64,000 nt of DNA, taken from Aequorivita aquimaris (GTDB lineage Bacteria; Bacteroidota; Bacteroidia; Flavobacteriales; Flavobacteriaceae). Where the stretch lies: assembly GCF_001573155.1 (NCBI RefSeq), contig NZ_JRWG01000003.1, positions 372,001 to 436,000 of the forward strand, in the 5' to 3' direction. Positions within the stretch are counted from its first letter, which is position 1, and every line of letters begins with the position of its first letter. The position numbers were made by a program, and so were the translations under genes. Below the pieces are notes generated by a model that saw only the letters and a program-made list of their open reading frames with translations, was not told where the DNA came from and did no database searches. This document shows, piece by piece, positions 47,028 through 54,034 of this stretch.

Positions 47028-47093
47028 AAAAAAATGGACTAAATGCGTTATGATATTTGTTTAGCTGAAAAAATTATGATATAGAAAACGGAA

Positions 47094-47498
47094 TTATAAG
47101 AATTTATTCTTGAGCTTTGCAGTCGGTATCATACAGCTTTCCCTCTTCCCAAACCATCTATAGCGGTTGCGCGCAATGTAATCGTAAACCGAATCTCGGA
47201 TAAATTTCGGAAGAATCATAAACCCAAAAAGTAGGGGATAAGCGCCCGACAAGTATTTGGCAATGCGGAGCGCCGCCGAGGATTTTTCGTAATGGGTATC
47301 GCCATCAATAAGAATGATGGAATCTACTTGGGAGGTATCTATATTGAATTTTGAAGTCAGTTCTTGCCCAATTTCACTTTGCAGCGCCGCAAACTTAAAA
47401 ACGTTCTTTTTGTCCCGCTTGATAATAAAAACAACCGCACCGTTGCAGAGATTGCAAACGCCGTCGAAGAGGATTATTTTGTGGTCTTTACTTTTCAT
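47094..47498 (-). CDS. DCC (DUF393) thiol-disulfide oxidoreductase-like protein
   Basis: A 134-residue protein of the DCC family. The signature FDGVCNLCNG places a CxxC pair at Cys15 and Cys18, the presumed redox site, and the later FAALQSEIGQEL is family-typical. DCC proteins are predicted thioredoxin-like oxidoreductases; partners are unknown. No signal peptide. It is transcribed ahead of mutS2's 3' side on the same strand, but the two are separated by a dispersed repeat and are read as separate units. Confidence 0.85.
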   Translation of the reverse strand: MKSKDHKIILFDGVCNLCNGAVVFIIKRDKKNVFKFAALQSEIGQELTSKFNIDTSQVDSIILIDGDTHYEKSSAALRIAKYLSGAYPLLFGFMILPKFIRDSVYDYIARNRYRWFGKRESCMIPTAKLKNKFL

Positions 47499-47508
47499 AA
47501 ATAGTATT

Positions 47509-47570
47509 CAGTCGCAGTCTCAGTTAGCAGTTTCACTGAAAACTGCGACTGAAAACTGAAAACTTTTTTC
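47509..47570. repeat. Dispersed repeat with inverted arms at the mutS2 3' end
   Basis: cagtcgcagt (47509-47518) and its complement actgcgactg (47542-47551) are inverted arms, followed by gaaaactgaaaacttttttc. A near-identical core recurs at 52569-52578 and 52952-52961. It sits directly after the mutS2 stop. Confidence 0.6.
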
Positions 47571-49743
47571 AGACTTTTTCAAGTTCTTCCAAACTAACAT
47601 TCGTTGTAAACATTCCATAATTCACAATGGCCTTATTTTTTTCAATGGTATCAATCGTGCCGATGGCGCGGCCGTCAATCATTCGTACTCTGTCGCCAAT
47701 TTTTAGGGTAACTTTCGGTTTTGGTGGCGGTAGTTTTTTTGCTTTTTCTTTTTCTTCTTTTTTGCGTTCCCGGATTACTTCCACCTTTTTTTCAACTTCC
47801 TGTATCACTTTCTTTTCCTTGGCTTTTACGGCTTTTTTGACTTTGGGCGCCAGCTTTTTGCGTTTGCTGTTTTCAATCATCACAAGTTTCATCAACTCGT
47901 CAATCAATTGCTTTTTCTGCTTGTTGTTGAAATATTTCTCAGAAAGCACATCAACCTTTTTGCCCAAACTGATCAGTTTTTGGTTGGCATCAAACAATTC
48001 CTGATAGCTTTCCAGTTTCTCCTGCACGCGGGCATTTACTTCTTCCAGCTGCTTGCTTTCAATCCGTGCCTTTTGTTCTTCGGTTTTTAAAGATTCCGAA
48101 GTTTTCCGAAGATTGCTCCGCTCTTTTTGAAGATTGGCTATGGTCTTGTCAAAGCGCACTTTACCGCGTTCAATCTTCTTTTTCGCTTTATTTATCAAAC
48201 TATAGGGAATGCCGTTTTTCTGCGCAACCTCAAACGTATAACTGCTTCCGGCCTCACCTAAATGCAGCTGATACAACGGTTCCAGCGATTTATTGTCGAA
48301 TTGCATATTGGCATTGATGGCGTGGGGCAGTTCATTTGCCAAAAGTTTTAAATTTGTATAATGCGTTGTGATAATCCCGAAAGCTTCGCGCTCGTAAAAA
48401 ACCTCCAAAAACGTTTCGGCCAAAGCCCCGCCGAGTTCCGGATCGCTGCCCGTGCCAAATTCATCAATCAGAAAAAGTGTTTTTTTATCGCACTTTTTCA
48501 GGAATTGGTTCATCTTTTTTAATCGGTAACTATAGGTGCTCAGGTGGTTTTCAATGGATTGGTTATCGCCGATGTCGGTCAAAACTCGTTTGAAAAAGCA
48601 CATTTCGCTTTGCGCATCCGCAGAAATCAATAGCCCGCTTTGCAGCATTACTTGTAAAAGCCCAACGGTTTTTAGTGTGATACTTTTCCCGCCGGCGTTG
48701 GGTCCGGAAATTACAATGATGCGTTTTTCGGGAACCAATTCAATGCGCTGCGGAAATGTTTTTTCTTTCCGTTTGTTATTTGAAACCAGCAACAGCGGGT
48801 GATAGGCCTTTATTAAAGAAATTTTTTTCTCGGAAACGATAATCGGCAACACGCCGTTTATTTTCATCGCGTATTTCGCCTTGGCATAGAGCACGTCCAT
48901 CGCAATCAAGTATTCCTGATAGCTCGCCAAAAGCGATGCATGCGGCCGTACAAATTCTGTCATCGCCTTTAAAATGCGCTTTATTTCCTCGTCTTCCTCG
49001 TATAAAAGATTGCTGAGCTCGTTGGCGTATTCCAGCGTTTCCTGCGGTTCAATATAAACAATGCTTCCCGTTTTTGAACTGCCCAACACGGCGCCTTTTA
49101 CCTTTTTGCGGTGCATAGCTTTTACCGCCAAAACACGACGGTTTTCAACAACCGACTCGCGGATTTCATCCAAATAATCACTCTGTGCGTATTGTGAAAG
49201 GGCTTTTGTGAAAGAGGAATTAATTTTTCCCTTTACCACGTTCAATCTCCTGCGAATGGCGCCAAGTTCCGTGGAAGCTTCGTCCTTTATTTCGCCGTAT
49301 TTGTCAACGCGTTTGTTGATTTCTTCGGAAATGATCGAAGTATAATTTACTTCTTCCGAAAAGGAATTTAAGTGAATATAAAACTCTTCAAATTTTTTAA
49401 AGAATTTCAGAAGAATCCGCGTGGTTTCAGAAATGGAAAGAATTTTTCGGAAACCGGAAATTTCCAGACTGCTGTTTTCAATTTCAAGCAAACGCAGCTC
49501 TCTAAAAATTGGATCGAACCCGTGGTTTGGGATGCGGTTTTCTCCATCAAAAGAGGCCGTGAATTCTTTTACGCGTTTCAGTTCCGGCTCAATTTCATCA
49601 AAATCCTGAAAAGGGATTATAGCCAAAACCTTTTCGCGGCCGGGCTCTGTAACACAAAATTCAGCAACCTGCCGAAGCACGGCAGGAAATTCTAAATCCT
49701 CTAAAGTTTTACTGTCAATACGGGCTTTCCGTTTTATTTCCAT
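47569..49743 (-). CDS. mutS2: MutS2-type DNA/ribosome-associated ATPase
   Basis: A MutS2-family protein of about 724 residues. The ATPase core has Walker A GPNAGGKS (about residue 345) and the Walker B-like TLFLIDEFGTGSDP, then a long basic coiled coil (about 500-660) and a short C-terminal KOW-like segment (KIGDRVRMIDGRAIG). No Smr nuclease domain is present, in contrast to many MutS2 proteins. By family it acts in suppression of recombination or rescue of collided ribosomes. The ATG at 49743 is chosen because a perfect -7 box ends only 2 nt before the alternative ATG at 49767. Divergent from ung. Confidence 0.9.
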   Translation of the reverse strand: MEIKRKARIDSKTLEDLEFPAVLRQVAEFCVTEPGREKVLAIIPFQDFDEIEPELKRVKEFTASFDGENRIPNHGFDPIFRELRLLEIENSSLEISGFRKILSISETTRILLKFFKKFEEFYIHLNSFSEEVNYTSIISEEINKRVDKYGEIKDEASTELGAIRRRLNVVKGKINSSFTKALSQYAQSDYLDEIRESVVENRRVLAVKAMHRKKVKGAVLGSSKTGSIVYIEPQETLEYANELSNLLYEEDEEIKRILKAMTEFVRPHASLLASYQEYLIAMDVLYAKAKYAMKINGVLPIIVSEKKISLIKAYHPLLLVSNNKRKEKTFPQRIELVPEKRIIVISGPNAGGKSITLKTVGLLQVMLQSGLLISADAQSEMCFFKRVLTDIGDNQSIENHLSTYSYRLKKMNQFLKKCDKKTLFLIDEFGTGSDPELGGALAETFLEVFYEREAFGIITTHYTNLKLLANELPHAINANMQFDNKSLEPLYQLHLGEAGSSYTFEVAQKNGIPYSLINKAKKKIERGKVRFDKTIANLQKERSNLRKTSESLKTEEQKARIESKQLEEVNARVQEKLESYQELFDANQKLISLGKKVDVLSEKYFNNKQKKQLIDELMKLVMIENSKRKKLAPKVKKAVKAKEKKVIQEVEKKVEVIRERKKEEKEKAKKLPPPKPKVTLKIGDRVRMIDGRAIGTIDTIEKNKAIVNYGMFTTNVSLEELEKV

Positions 49744-49768
49744 TAATTTTACTTTTTCAGCAATCATA

Positions 49769-49776
49769 CAAAAGTA
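49769..49776 (-). promoter_or_regulatory. Putative -7 element for mutS2
   Basis: On the minus strand TACTTTTG matches TAnnTTTG exactly. It ends 2 nt before the ATG at 49767, so a transcript starting 5-7 nt downstream would exclude that codon and favour the ATG at 49743. A TTG lies at 49795-49793, at a rather short 16 nt. Confidence 0.45.
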
Positions 49777-49782
49777 ACAATA

Positions 49783-50448
49783 ATGGAGGTAACAATTGAG
49801 CCGGGTTGGAAAGCCATTTTAAAAGATGAGTTCGAAAAACCCTATTTCAAGAATTTAGTTGAATTTGTAAGGAAAGAATATGCTTCTACCACATGTTTTC
49901 CTCCGGGAAAGCAGATTTTTTCAGCCTTCAACCACACACCCTTTGATGAAGTGAAAGTTGTGATAATCGGCCAGGACCCATATCACGGACCGGGGCAAGC
50001 CCATGGTCTATGTTTTTCGGTAGGCAAAGAAGTAGCTATGCCGCCTTCGCTTAAAAATATTTTTGAAGAGATACGGACCGATGTGGGTACGGCCATTCCG
50101 AACAACGGAAATTTGCAACGTTGGGCGGACCAAGGCGTTTTGCTTTTAAATGCCACGTTGACGGTTCGGGCGCACCAAGCGGGAAGCCATCAAAATAAGG
50201 GATGGGAAAAATTTACGGACGCCGTAATCGAAAAACTTTCAACGGAAAGGGAAGATCTGGTTTTTATGCTTTGGGGCGGGCCGGCAAAGAAGAAAGGGGC
50301 TAAGGTGGACAATTCCAAACATCTGGTGCTGACCACCGGACATCCCTCGCCATTGGCCGCGAATAGAGGCTATTGGTTTGGCAACAAACACTTCAGTAAG
50401 GCAAATGAATTTTTAAAGGAAAAGGGAAAAGTTCCTATTAATTGGTAG
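49783..50448 (+). CDS. ung: Uracil-DNA glycosylase
   Basis: A 221-residue family 1 UDG that removes uracil from DNA to start base-excision repair. Family motifs are visible: the water-activating GQDPYHG with Asp65, the HGLCFSV uracil pocket strand, and the DNA-intercalating HPSPLAANRG near residue 186. Normal length. It is divergent from mutS2 with a gap of only 15-39 nt, so the two repair genes share one short promoter region. Confidence 0.96.
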   Translation: MEVTIEPGWKAILKDEFEKPYFKNLVEFVRKEYASTTCFPPGKQIFSAFNHTPFDEVKVVIIGQDPYHGPGQAHGLCFSVGKEVAMPPSLKNIFEEIRTDVGTAIPNNGNLQRWADQGVLLLNATLTVRAHQAGSHQNKGWEKFTDAVIEKLSTEREDLVFMLWGGPAKKKGAKVDNSKHLVLTTGHPSPLAANRGYWFGNKHFSKANEFLKEKGKVPINW

Positions 50449-50470
50449 TGCTTCGGCTTCGCTCAGCAAC
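50446..50470 (+). repeat. Short dispersed-repeat-like element after ung
   Basis: The 3' edge of ung runs into tagtgcttcggcttcgctca, a composition resembling the cttcgactacgctcag-type intergenic repeats common in Bacteroidota genomes. Only one copy is seen in this window, so the call is tentative. Confidence 0.25.
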
Positions 50471-50570
50471 ATTTTTGGAAGAAATTCTCAGCAACCTTAA
50501 AAAGGAAAGCCTAAATAAACAATTAGAAATAAAATTAAATAATTAAAGAATAGAAACGGGGAGAAATTTT

Positions 50571-50678
50571 CTATTCTTCTTCAGGTGTTTCGGGTTCTGT
50601 GGCGTCGTTGCAGCTAAACTGCAATAGCAAAAAGTTTGTGACTAATAACGCCCCCAGAACGATTAAGAAAGTAGTCAT
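50571..50678 (-). CDS. 35-residue single-span microprotein
   Basis: An ATG at 50678 opens a 35-codon frame ending in TAG. It encodes one hydrophobic helix (TTFLIVLGALLVTNFLLLQF), then SCND and an acidic tail of Thr, Pro and Glu (ATEPETPEEE). The composition is far from random for such a short frame, and the position, alone in the 285-nt space after ung, fits a small membrane protein gene. No homologue is recognised. It lies on the same strand as the binding-protein-like gene upstream. Confidence 0.5.
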   Translation of the reverse strand: MTTFLIVLGALLVTNFLLLQFSCNDATEPETPEEE

Positions 50679-50733
50679 AATAGTTGTTTTTATATAAACA
50701 AGATGCACTTAGCTCGGTAGGGTTGCGTAAATA

Positions 50734-51600
50734 TTAAGATTTTTTTTGGAAATGATATAAAATGCTGTCTTCCTGTATTTTATCGTCAATTAAATCCAAA
50801 TCTATCAGTTTTTGTTGAATATTTTCCAGCTCTTTTGAAGTCAACTGGCGGTCGCTCCATTCGGTTAAGGATAGCCATTCGCGCACGTCCTCGATTTTTT
50901 GGCCGTAGCGTTTGGCAATCATTTCATCAATGTTTGGTAGGGTTTTAAAATTCTCGGTTACAGCGTTTATAACTTCTAAGATAGCTTCTATGCTTTCGTC
51001 ATCTTTCTCCAAAACATCATTTCGAACGGCTATTACAAAACTTGGCCAGGGGGTTGGGGACTCACCGACCAATCGGAAAGTTCCGTTGTCCACATAGGGT
51101 TTGGTCATAAATTTTTCCCACATAAAATAATCGCCCTCTCCCTTTGGTAGCCCTTCCAAGGCGCCATCCAAATCCTGGATCACCTTAAATTTTAAATCAT
51201 TCTTTAAATCCCAGTTATGATTTTCCGCATTTACGAAAGCCATTAAGTGCGAGCCCGAACCATAGCGGCTAATGGCCGCATCGGTCCCTCTTAAATCGCT
51301 CACTTCTTCGTATTCGGAAGCATTGGCCACGTGAATTCCCCAGAGCAACGGCGATTTCACAAAAACCTGCACAATCTTGCAAGGGTTTCCATTGATTATG
51401 TCGCGCACAATGCCCTCGGTAAGGATAACGGCCATATCTATCTCCTTTTCACGCAAGGCTTGCGCCATTTCCCCGGTGCCGCCGGGGTAATCCTTCCACC
51501 GTAGGTTGATTCCTCGTTTTTGAAATTCCTTATCGCGAAGGGCAATATACCAAGGTAGGTTAAAGTGTTCCGGCACGCCGCCGATTAAAAAATTTTTCAT
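50734..51600 (-). CDS. Periplasmic-binding-protein-fold protein without signal peptide
   Basis: A 288-residue protein with the type 2 PBP fold of the NMT1/THI5-like or Ca3427-like group: IGGVPEHFNLPWYIAL at the start, GEMAQALREKEIDMAVILTEG, and DLRGTDAAISRYGSGSHLMAF. It lacks a signal peptide or lipobox and no permease or ATPase genes adjoin, so a transporter role is doubtful. It overlaps the nucleoside phosphorylase by ATGA (51597-51600), so the two are translated together; a cytosolic enzyme or binding role linked to nucleosides is the natural reading (inference). Confidence 0.8.
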   Translation of the reverse strand: MKNFLIGGVPEHFNLPWYIALRDKEFQKRGINLRWKDYPGGTGEMAQALREKEIDMAVILTEGIVRDIINGNPCKIVQVFVKSPLLWGIHVANASEYEEVSDLRGTDAAISRYGSGSHLMAFVNAENHNWDLKNDLKFKVIQDLDGALEGLPKGEGDYFMWEKFMTKPYVDNGTFRLVGESPTPWPSFVIAVRNDVLEKDDESIEAILEVINAVTENFKTLPNIDEMIAKRYGQKIEDVREWLSLTEWSDRQLTSKELENIQQKLIDLDLIDDKIQEDSILYHFQKKS

Positions 51601-52478
51601 TTCGCAATTTTTTCCAAAGTATATTGAATAAGGGCATCGATGGTTTTTGAGGCATTCTCACTAAAGCTTCCCGAGGTGCGATTGGCTACGATAGCGTTCA
51701 TTGAAACTGCGCGATGACCCAAAAGTTTCGCCATTCCGTACATTGTGGCGGTTTCCATTTCCAGATTGGTTATTTTTTTCCTTTTATATCGGAAGGAGGT
51801 CAGTTTTTCGTTAAGGTTTTCATCCTTCAGTTTTGCTCGAAGTATCCGGCCCTGGGGTCCGTAAAAACCAACATTGGTAATAGTTATTCCCTGAATTGTT
51901 TTGCCAGAGGTGAGTTTTTTCAACAATCCTTTATCGGCTTCGACGGCATAGGGAACTGAATTGTCTGGATTCCATTGGGTGTGGTCTATAAATGACTGGG
52001 CAAAATCGCGATTGAAGATTTTATCGGTTTTATCGTAATAGTGCATCACGTTATCCAATCCTATTCCCAAAGCACTCACCACAAAACTATCTACTTCAAT
52101 TTCAGGGGTTAGGCCTCCGGAAGTGCCAATTCTTATAATATCAAGTGAAGTGAGCTTTCTGTTGACTTGGCGTTTTTCAAAATCTATATTCACCAATGCG
52201 TCCAGTTCATTAAAAACAATGTCGATATTGTCCGGACCAATTCCCGTGGAAATCACACTGATGCGTTTTCCTTTGTAAGTTCCCGTATGGGTTTTGAATT
52301 CGCGATGTTGGGCGGTAGTTTCAATAGTGTCAAAATATTTTGAAACCATTTGCACGCGACCCGGATCGCCAACGGTAATTATCGTGGGCGCCAATTGGGA
52401 AGGAGCAAGGTCTAAATGATAGATTTTGCCTTCGGGCGTTAAAATGAGTTCGCTGGGTTGTATAGTTTGAGATTTCAA
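51597..52478 (-). CDS. Nucleoside phosphorylase (uridine phosphorylase-like)
   Basis: A 293-residue enzyme of the NP-I family. The phosphate-binding TVGDPGRVQMVSKYFD near the N-terminus, the STGIGPDNIDIV stretch and the GTSGGLTPEI segment (about residue 120) are family signatures, and LEMETATMYGMAKLLG near the C-terminus carries the ribose-contacting Met-Glu. These enzymes split nucleosides by phosphate to base and ribose-1-phosphate; the uridine preference is inferred from likeness only. The next gene on the strand overlaps by 4 nt. Confidence 0.88.
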   Translation of the reverse strand: MKSQTIQPSELILTPEGKIYHLDLAPSQLAPTIITVGDPGRVQMVSKYFDTIETTAQHREFKTHTGTYKGKRISVISTGIGPDNIDIVFNELDALVNIDFEKRQVNRKLTSLDIIRIGTSGGLTPEIEVDSFVVSALGIGLDNVMHYYDKTDKIFNRDFAQSFIDHTQWNPDNSVPYAVEADKGLLKKLTSGKTIQGITITNVGFYGPQGRILRAKLKDENLNEKLTSFRYKRKKITNLEMETATMYGMAKLLGHRAVSMNAIVANRTSGSFSENASKTIDALIQYTLEKIAK

Positions 52479-52555
52479 TTTGTTTAAATTTTTAAGGGTT
52501 TATGAGCCTGCACGCTTAAGAGGATTAAATGTTAGAAGGTTTAGAAATGGTGGGT

Positions 52556-52579
52556 ACTGCAAACTGCCACTGCGACTGT
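52556..52579 (+). repeat. 24-nt direct repeat, copy A (downstream of SUI1)
   Basis: Positions 52556-52579 are identical over 24 nt to 52939-52962. The core actgcgactg also occurs at 47542-47551. It lies directly after the minus-strand SUI1 stop at 52589. Confidence 0.85.
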
Positions 52580-52588
52580 AAACTTTTT

Positions 52589-52945
52589 TCAACCGCCCAC
52601 ACGCTTCACCTTAAATCCTTTGTCTTTTAAAAACCCCATAATCTTATCGCGATAATCGCCTTGGATAATAATCTGTTCATTTTTAAAACTGCCGCCCACG
52701 CTCAACAACTGTTTCAATTCCTTTGCAAGTGTTTTAAAATCTGAATCAGCACCCGTATAACCTTCTATTATTGTTATTGGTTTTCCTTTTCGCTTTTCAT
52801 ATTTGCAAAGCAAGGGTTCGTCCTGCAGCCAAATAGTAGATTTTTCCTCTGCTTCAGGAATATCATTTGGCTCGTGGTCCGGAAATAGGTTTTTTAATTG
52901 GTCTTCTAAAGAATTCAATGTTTCAGGTTTCAGGTTCAACTGCAA
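52589..52945 (-). CDS. SUI1/eIF1-like translation factor (YciH-type)
   Basis: A small protein of about 110-118 residues with the SUI1 fold. The C-terminal half has the family pattern RKGKPITIIEGYTG, LKQLLSVGGSFKNEQIIIQGD and FLKDKGFKVKRVGG. Bacterial YciH-type SUI1 proteins act in start-codon fidelity or stress translation. There is no ATG in frame; TTG codons at 52945, 52939 and 52918 are open. The TTG at 52918 gives a start at NSLEDQLKNLFP, which best matches the conserved N-terminus; the earlier ones lie inside a repeat. The gene is flanked by identical 24-nt repeats. Confidence 0.82.
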   Translation of the reverse strand: MQLNLKPETLNSLEDQLKNLFPDHEPNDIPEAEEKSTIWLQDEPLLCKYEKRKGKPITIIEGYTGADSDFKTLAKELKQLLSVGGSFKNEQIIIQGDYRDKIMGFLKDKGFKVKRVGG

Positions 52946-52962
52946 ACTGCCACTGCGACTGT
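52939..52962 (+). repeat. 24-nt direct repeat, copy B (upstream of SUI1)
   Basis: Identical over 24 nt to 52556-52579, in the same orientation. It covers the start region of the SUI1 reading frame and ends exactly at the stop codon of the oxygenase gene (52963). Confidence 0.85.
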
Positions 52963-53913
52963 TTACTTTTTTATCAATCCAATCTCCACCAAACGTTGGT
53001 GCAGAAATTCGCCCGCGGTAATATCTTCGTAGGCTTTTGGGTGTTCTTCGTCAATACATTCTGGCAAACAATTCAATTTCATATCGCTGCGCGGATGCAT
53101 AAAGAAAGGGATGGAATAGCGTGGTTGGTCCCACTCTTCGCGCGGTGGGTTTACAACGCGGTGAATGGTTGATCGAAGTTTATTATTGGTATGCCTTTCA
53201 AGCATATCACCTACATTAATAACAAGTTCATCTTCGTTAGGAATTGCATCAATCCATTCGCCATCCTTACGCAACACTTGCAGACCACCTGCTGAGGCCC
53301 CCATCAACAATGTGATTAAATTGATATCTCCATGAGCTCCCGCACGTACTGCGCCTTTTGGCTCTTCGGTAATGGGAGGATAGTGGATGGGGCGCAAAAT
53401 ACTGTTGCCGTTCGTGGCCCAATGGTCAAAATAAAATTCATCCAGACCAATATAAAGCGCTAGTGCACGAAGAACATATATACCTGTTTTTTCCAGCATT
53501 CGGTATGCTTCCATGCCCGTGTGGTTGAAATCCGGCAATTCCTTTACTTGCACATTTTTTGGATATTCTTCAGAAAGGTTTGCGTCCTCAGTGGGTTCCT
53601 GCCCAAAATGCCAGAACTCCTTTAAATCGCCTTCCTTTTTGCCCTTTGCGTGTTCCTTTCCGAAGGATATATACCCGCGCTGCCCACCGAGGCCTTCAAT
53701 TTCATATTTTTTCTTTACTTCGAGCGGAAGCGCGAAAAAACTCTTCACTTCCTTATAAAGTTCATCTACCAAATTATCACTGAGGAAATGGTTCTTAAGC
53801 GAAACAAAGCCTATATCTTCATAGGCAGAACCTATTTGGTCCACAAATTTCTGTTTTCTTTTTGGGTCTTCGGAAAGGAAGTCTGCCAAATCTACGCTGG
53901 GTATATTATTCAT
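52963..53913 (-). CDS. Isopenicillin-N-synthase-like 2OG-Fe(II) oxygenase
   Basis: A 316-residue double-stranded beta-helix oxygenase. The conserved N-terminal DIOX_N region is followed by the iron ligands HxD in AHGDINLITLL (about residue 192) and His in HRVVNPP (about 248), with the 2-oxoglutarate Arg in RYSIPFF. In such bacterial proteins the substrate is unknown; plant-type gibberellin or flavonoid oxidases share this fold but nothing here points to those. It has an exact -7 box about 20 nt upstream and is divergent from the E1 fusion gene. Confidence 0.87.
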   Translation of the reverse strand: MNNIPSVDLADFLSEDPKRKQKFVDQIGSAYEDIGFVSLKNHFLSDNLVDELYKEVKSFFALPLEVKKKYEIEGLGGQRGYISFGKEHAKGKKEGDLKEFWHFGQEPTEDANLSEEYPKNVQVKELPDFNHTGMEAYRMLEKTGIYVLRALALYIGLDEFYFDHWATNGNSILRPIHYPPITEEPKGAVRAGAHGDINLITLLMGASAGGLQVLRKDGEWIDAIPNEDELVINVGDMLERHTNNKLRSTIHRVVNPPREEWDQPRYSIPFFMHPRSDMKLNCLPECIDEEHPKAYEDITAGEFLHQRLVEIGLIKK

Positions 53914-53933
53914 AGCATTTAAAATTTAAGCTA

Positions 53934-53941
53934 CAAAGATA
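53934..53941 (-). promoter_or_regulatory. Putative -7 element for the 2OG-Fe oxygenase gene
   Basis: On the minus strand TATCTTTG is an exact TAnnTTTG match, 20 nt before the ATG at 53913. No clear TTG at 17-21 nt upstream. Confidence 0.4.
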
Positions 53942-53989
53942 CCAAAATGTAAAAGTTTTTCCGCAGCTAAATATTCTCTTTAATAATCC

Positions 53990-54018
53990 TTGTTACAATG
54001 GGTTTTTTTCTACTTTTG
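53990..54018 (+). promoter_or_regulatory. Promoter of the E1 fusion gene
   Basis: TTG (53990-53992), an 18-nt spacer and a perfect TACTTTTG (54011-54018) lie 16 nt before the ATG at 54035, implying a leader of about 10 nt. Confidence 0.55.
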
Positions 54019-54034
54019 ATACTGCAAATTTTTT

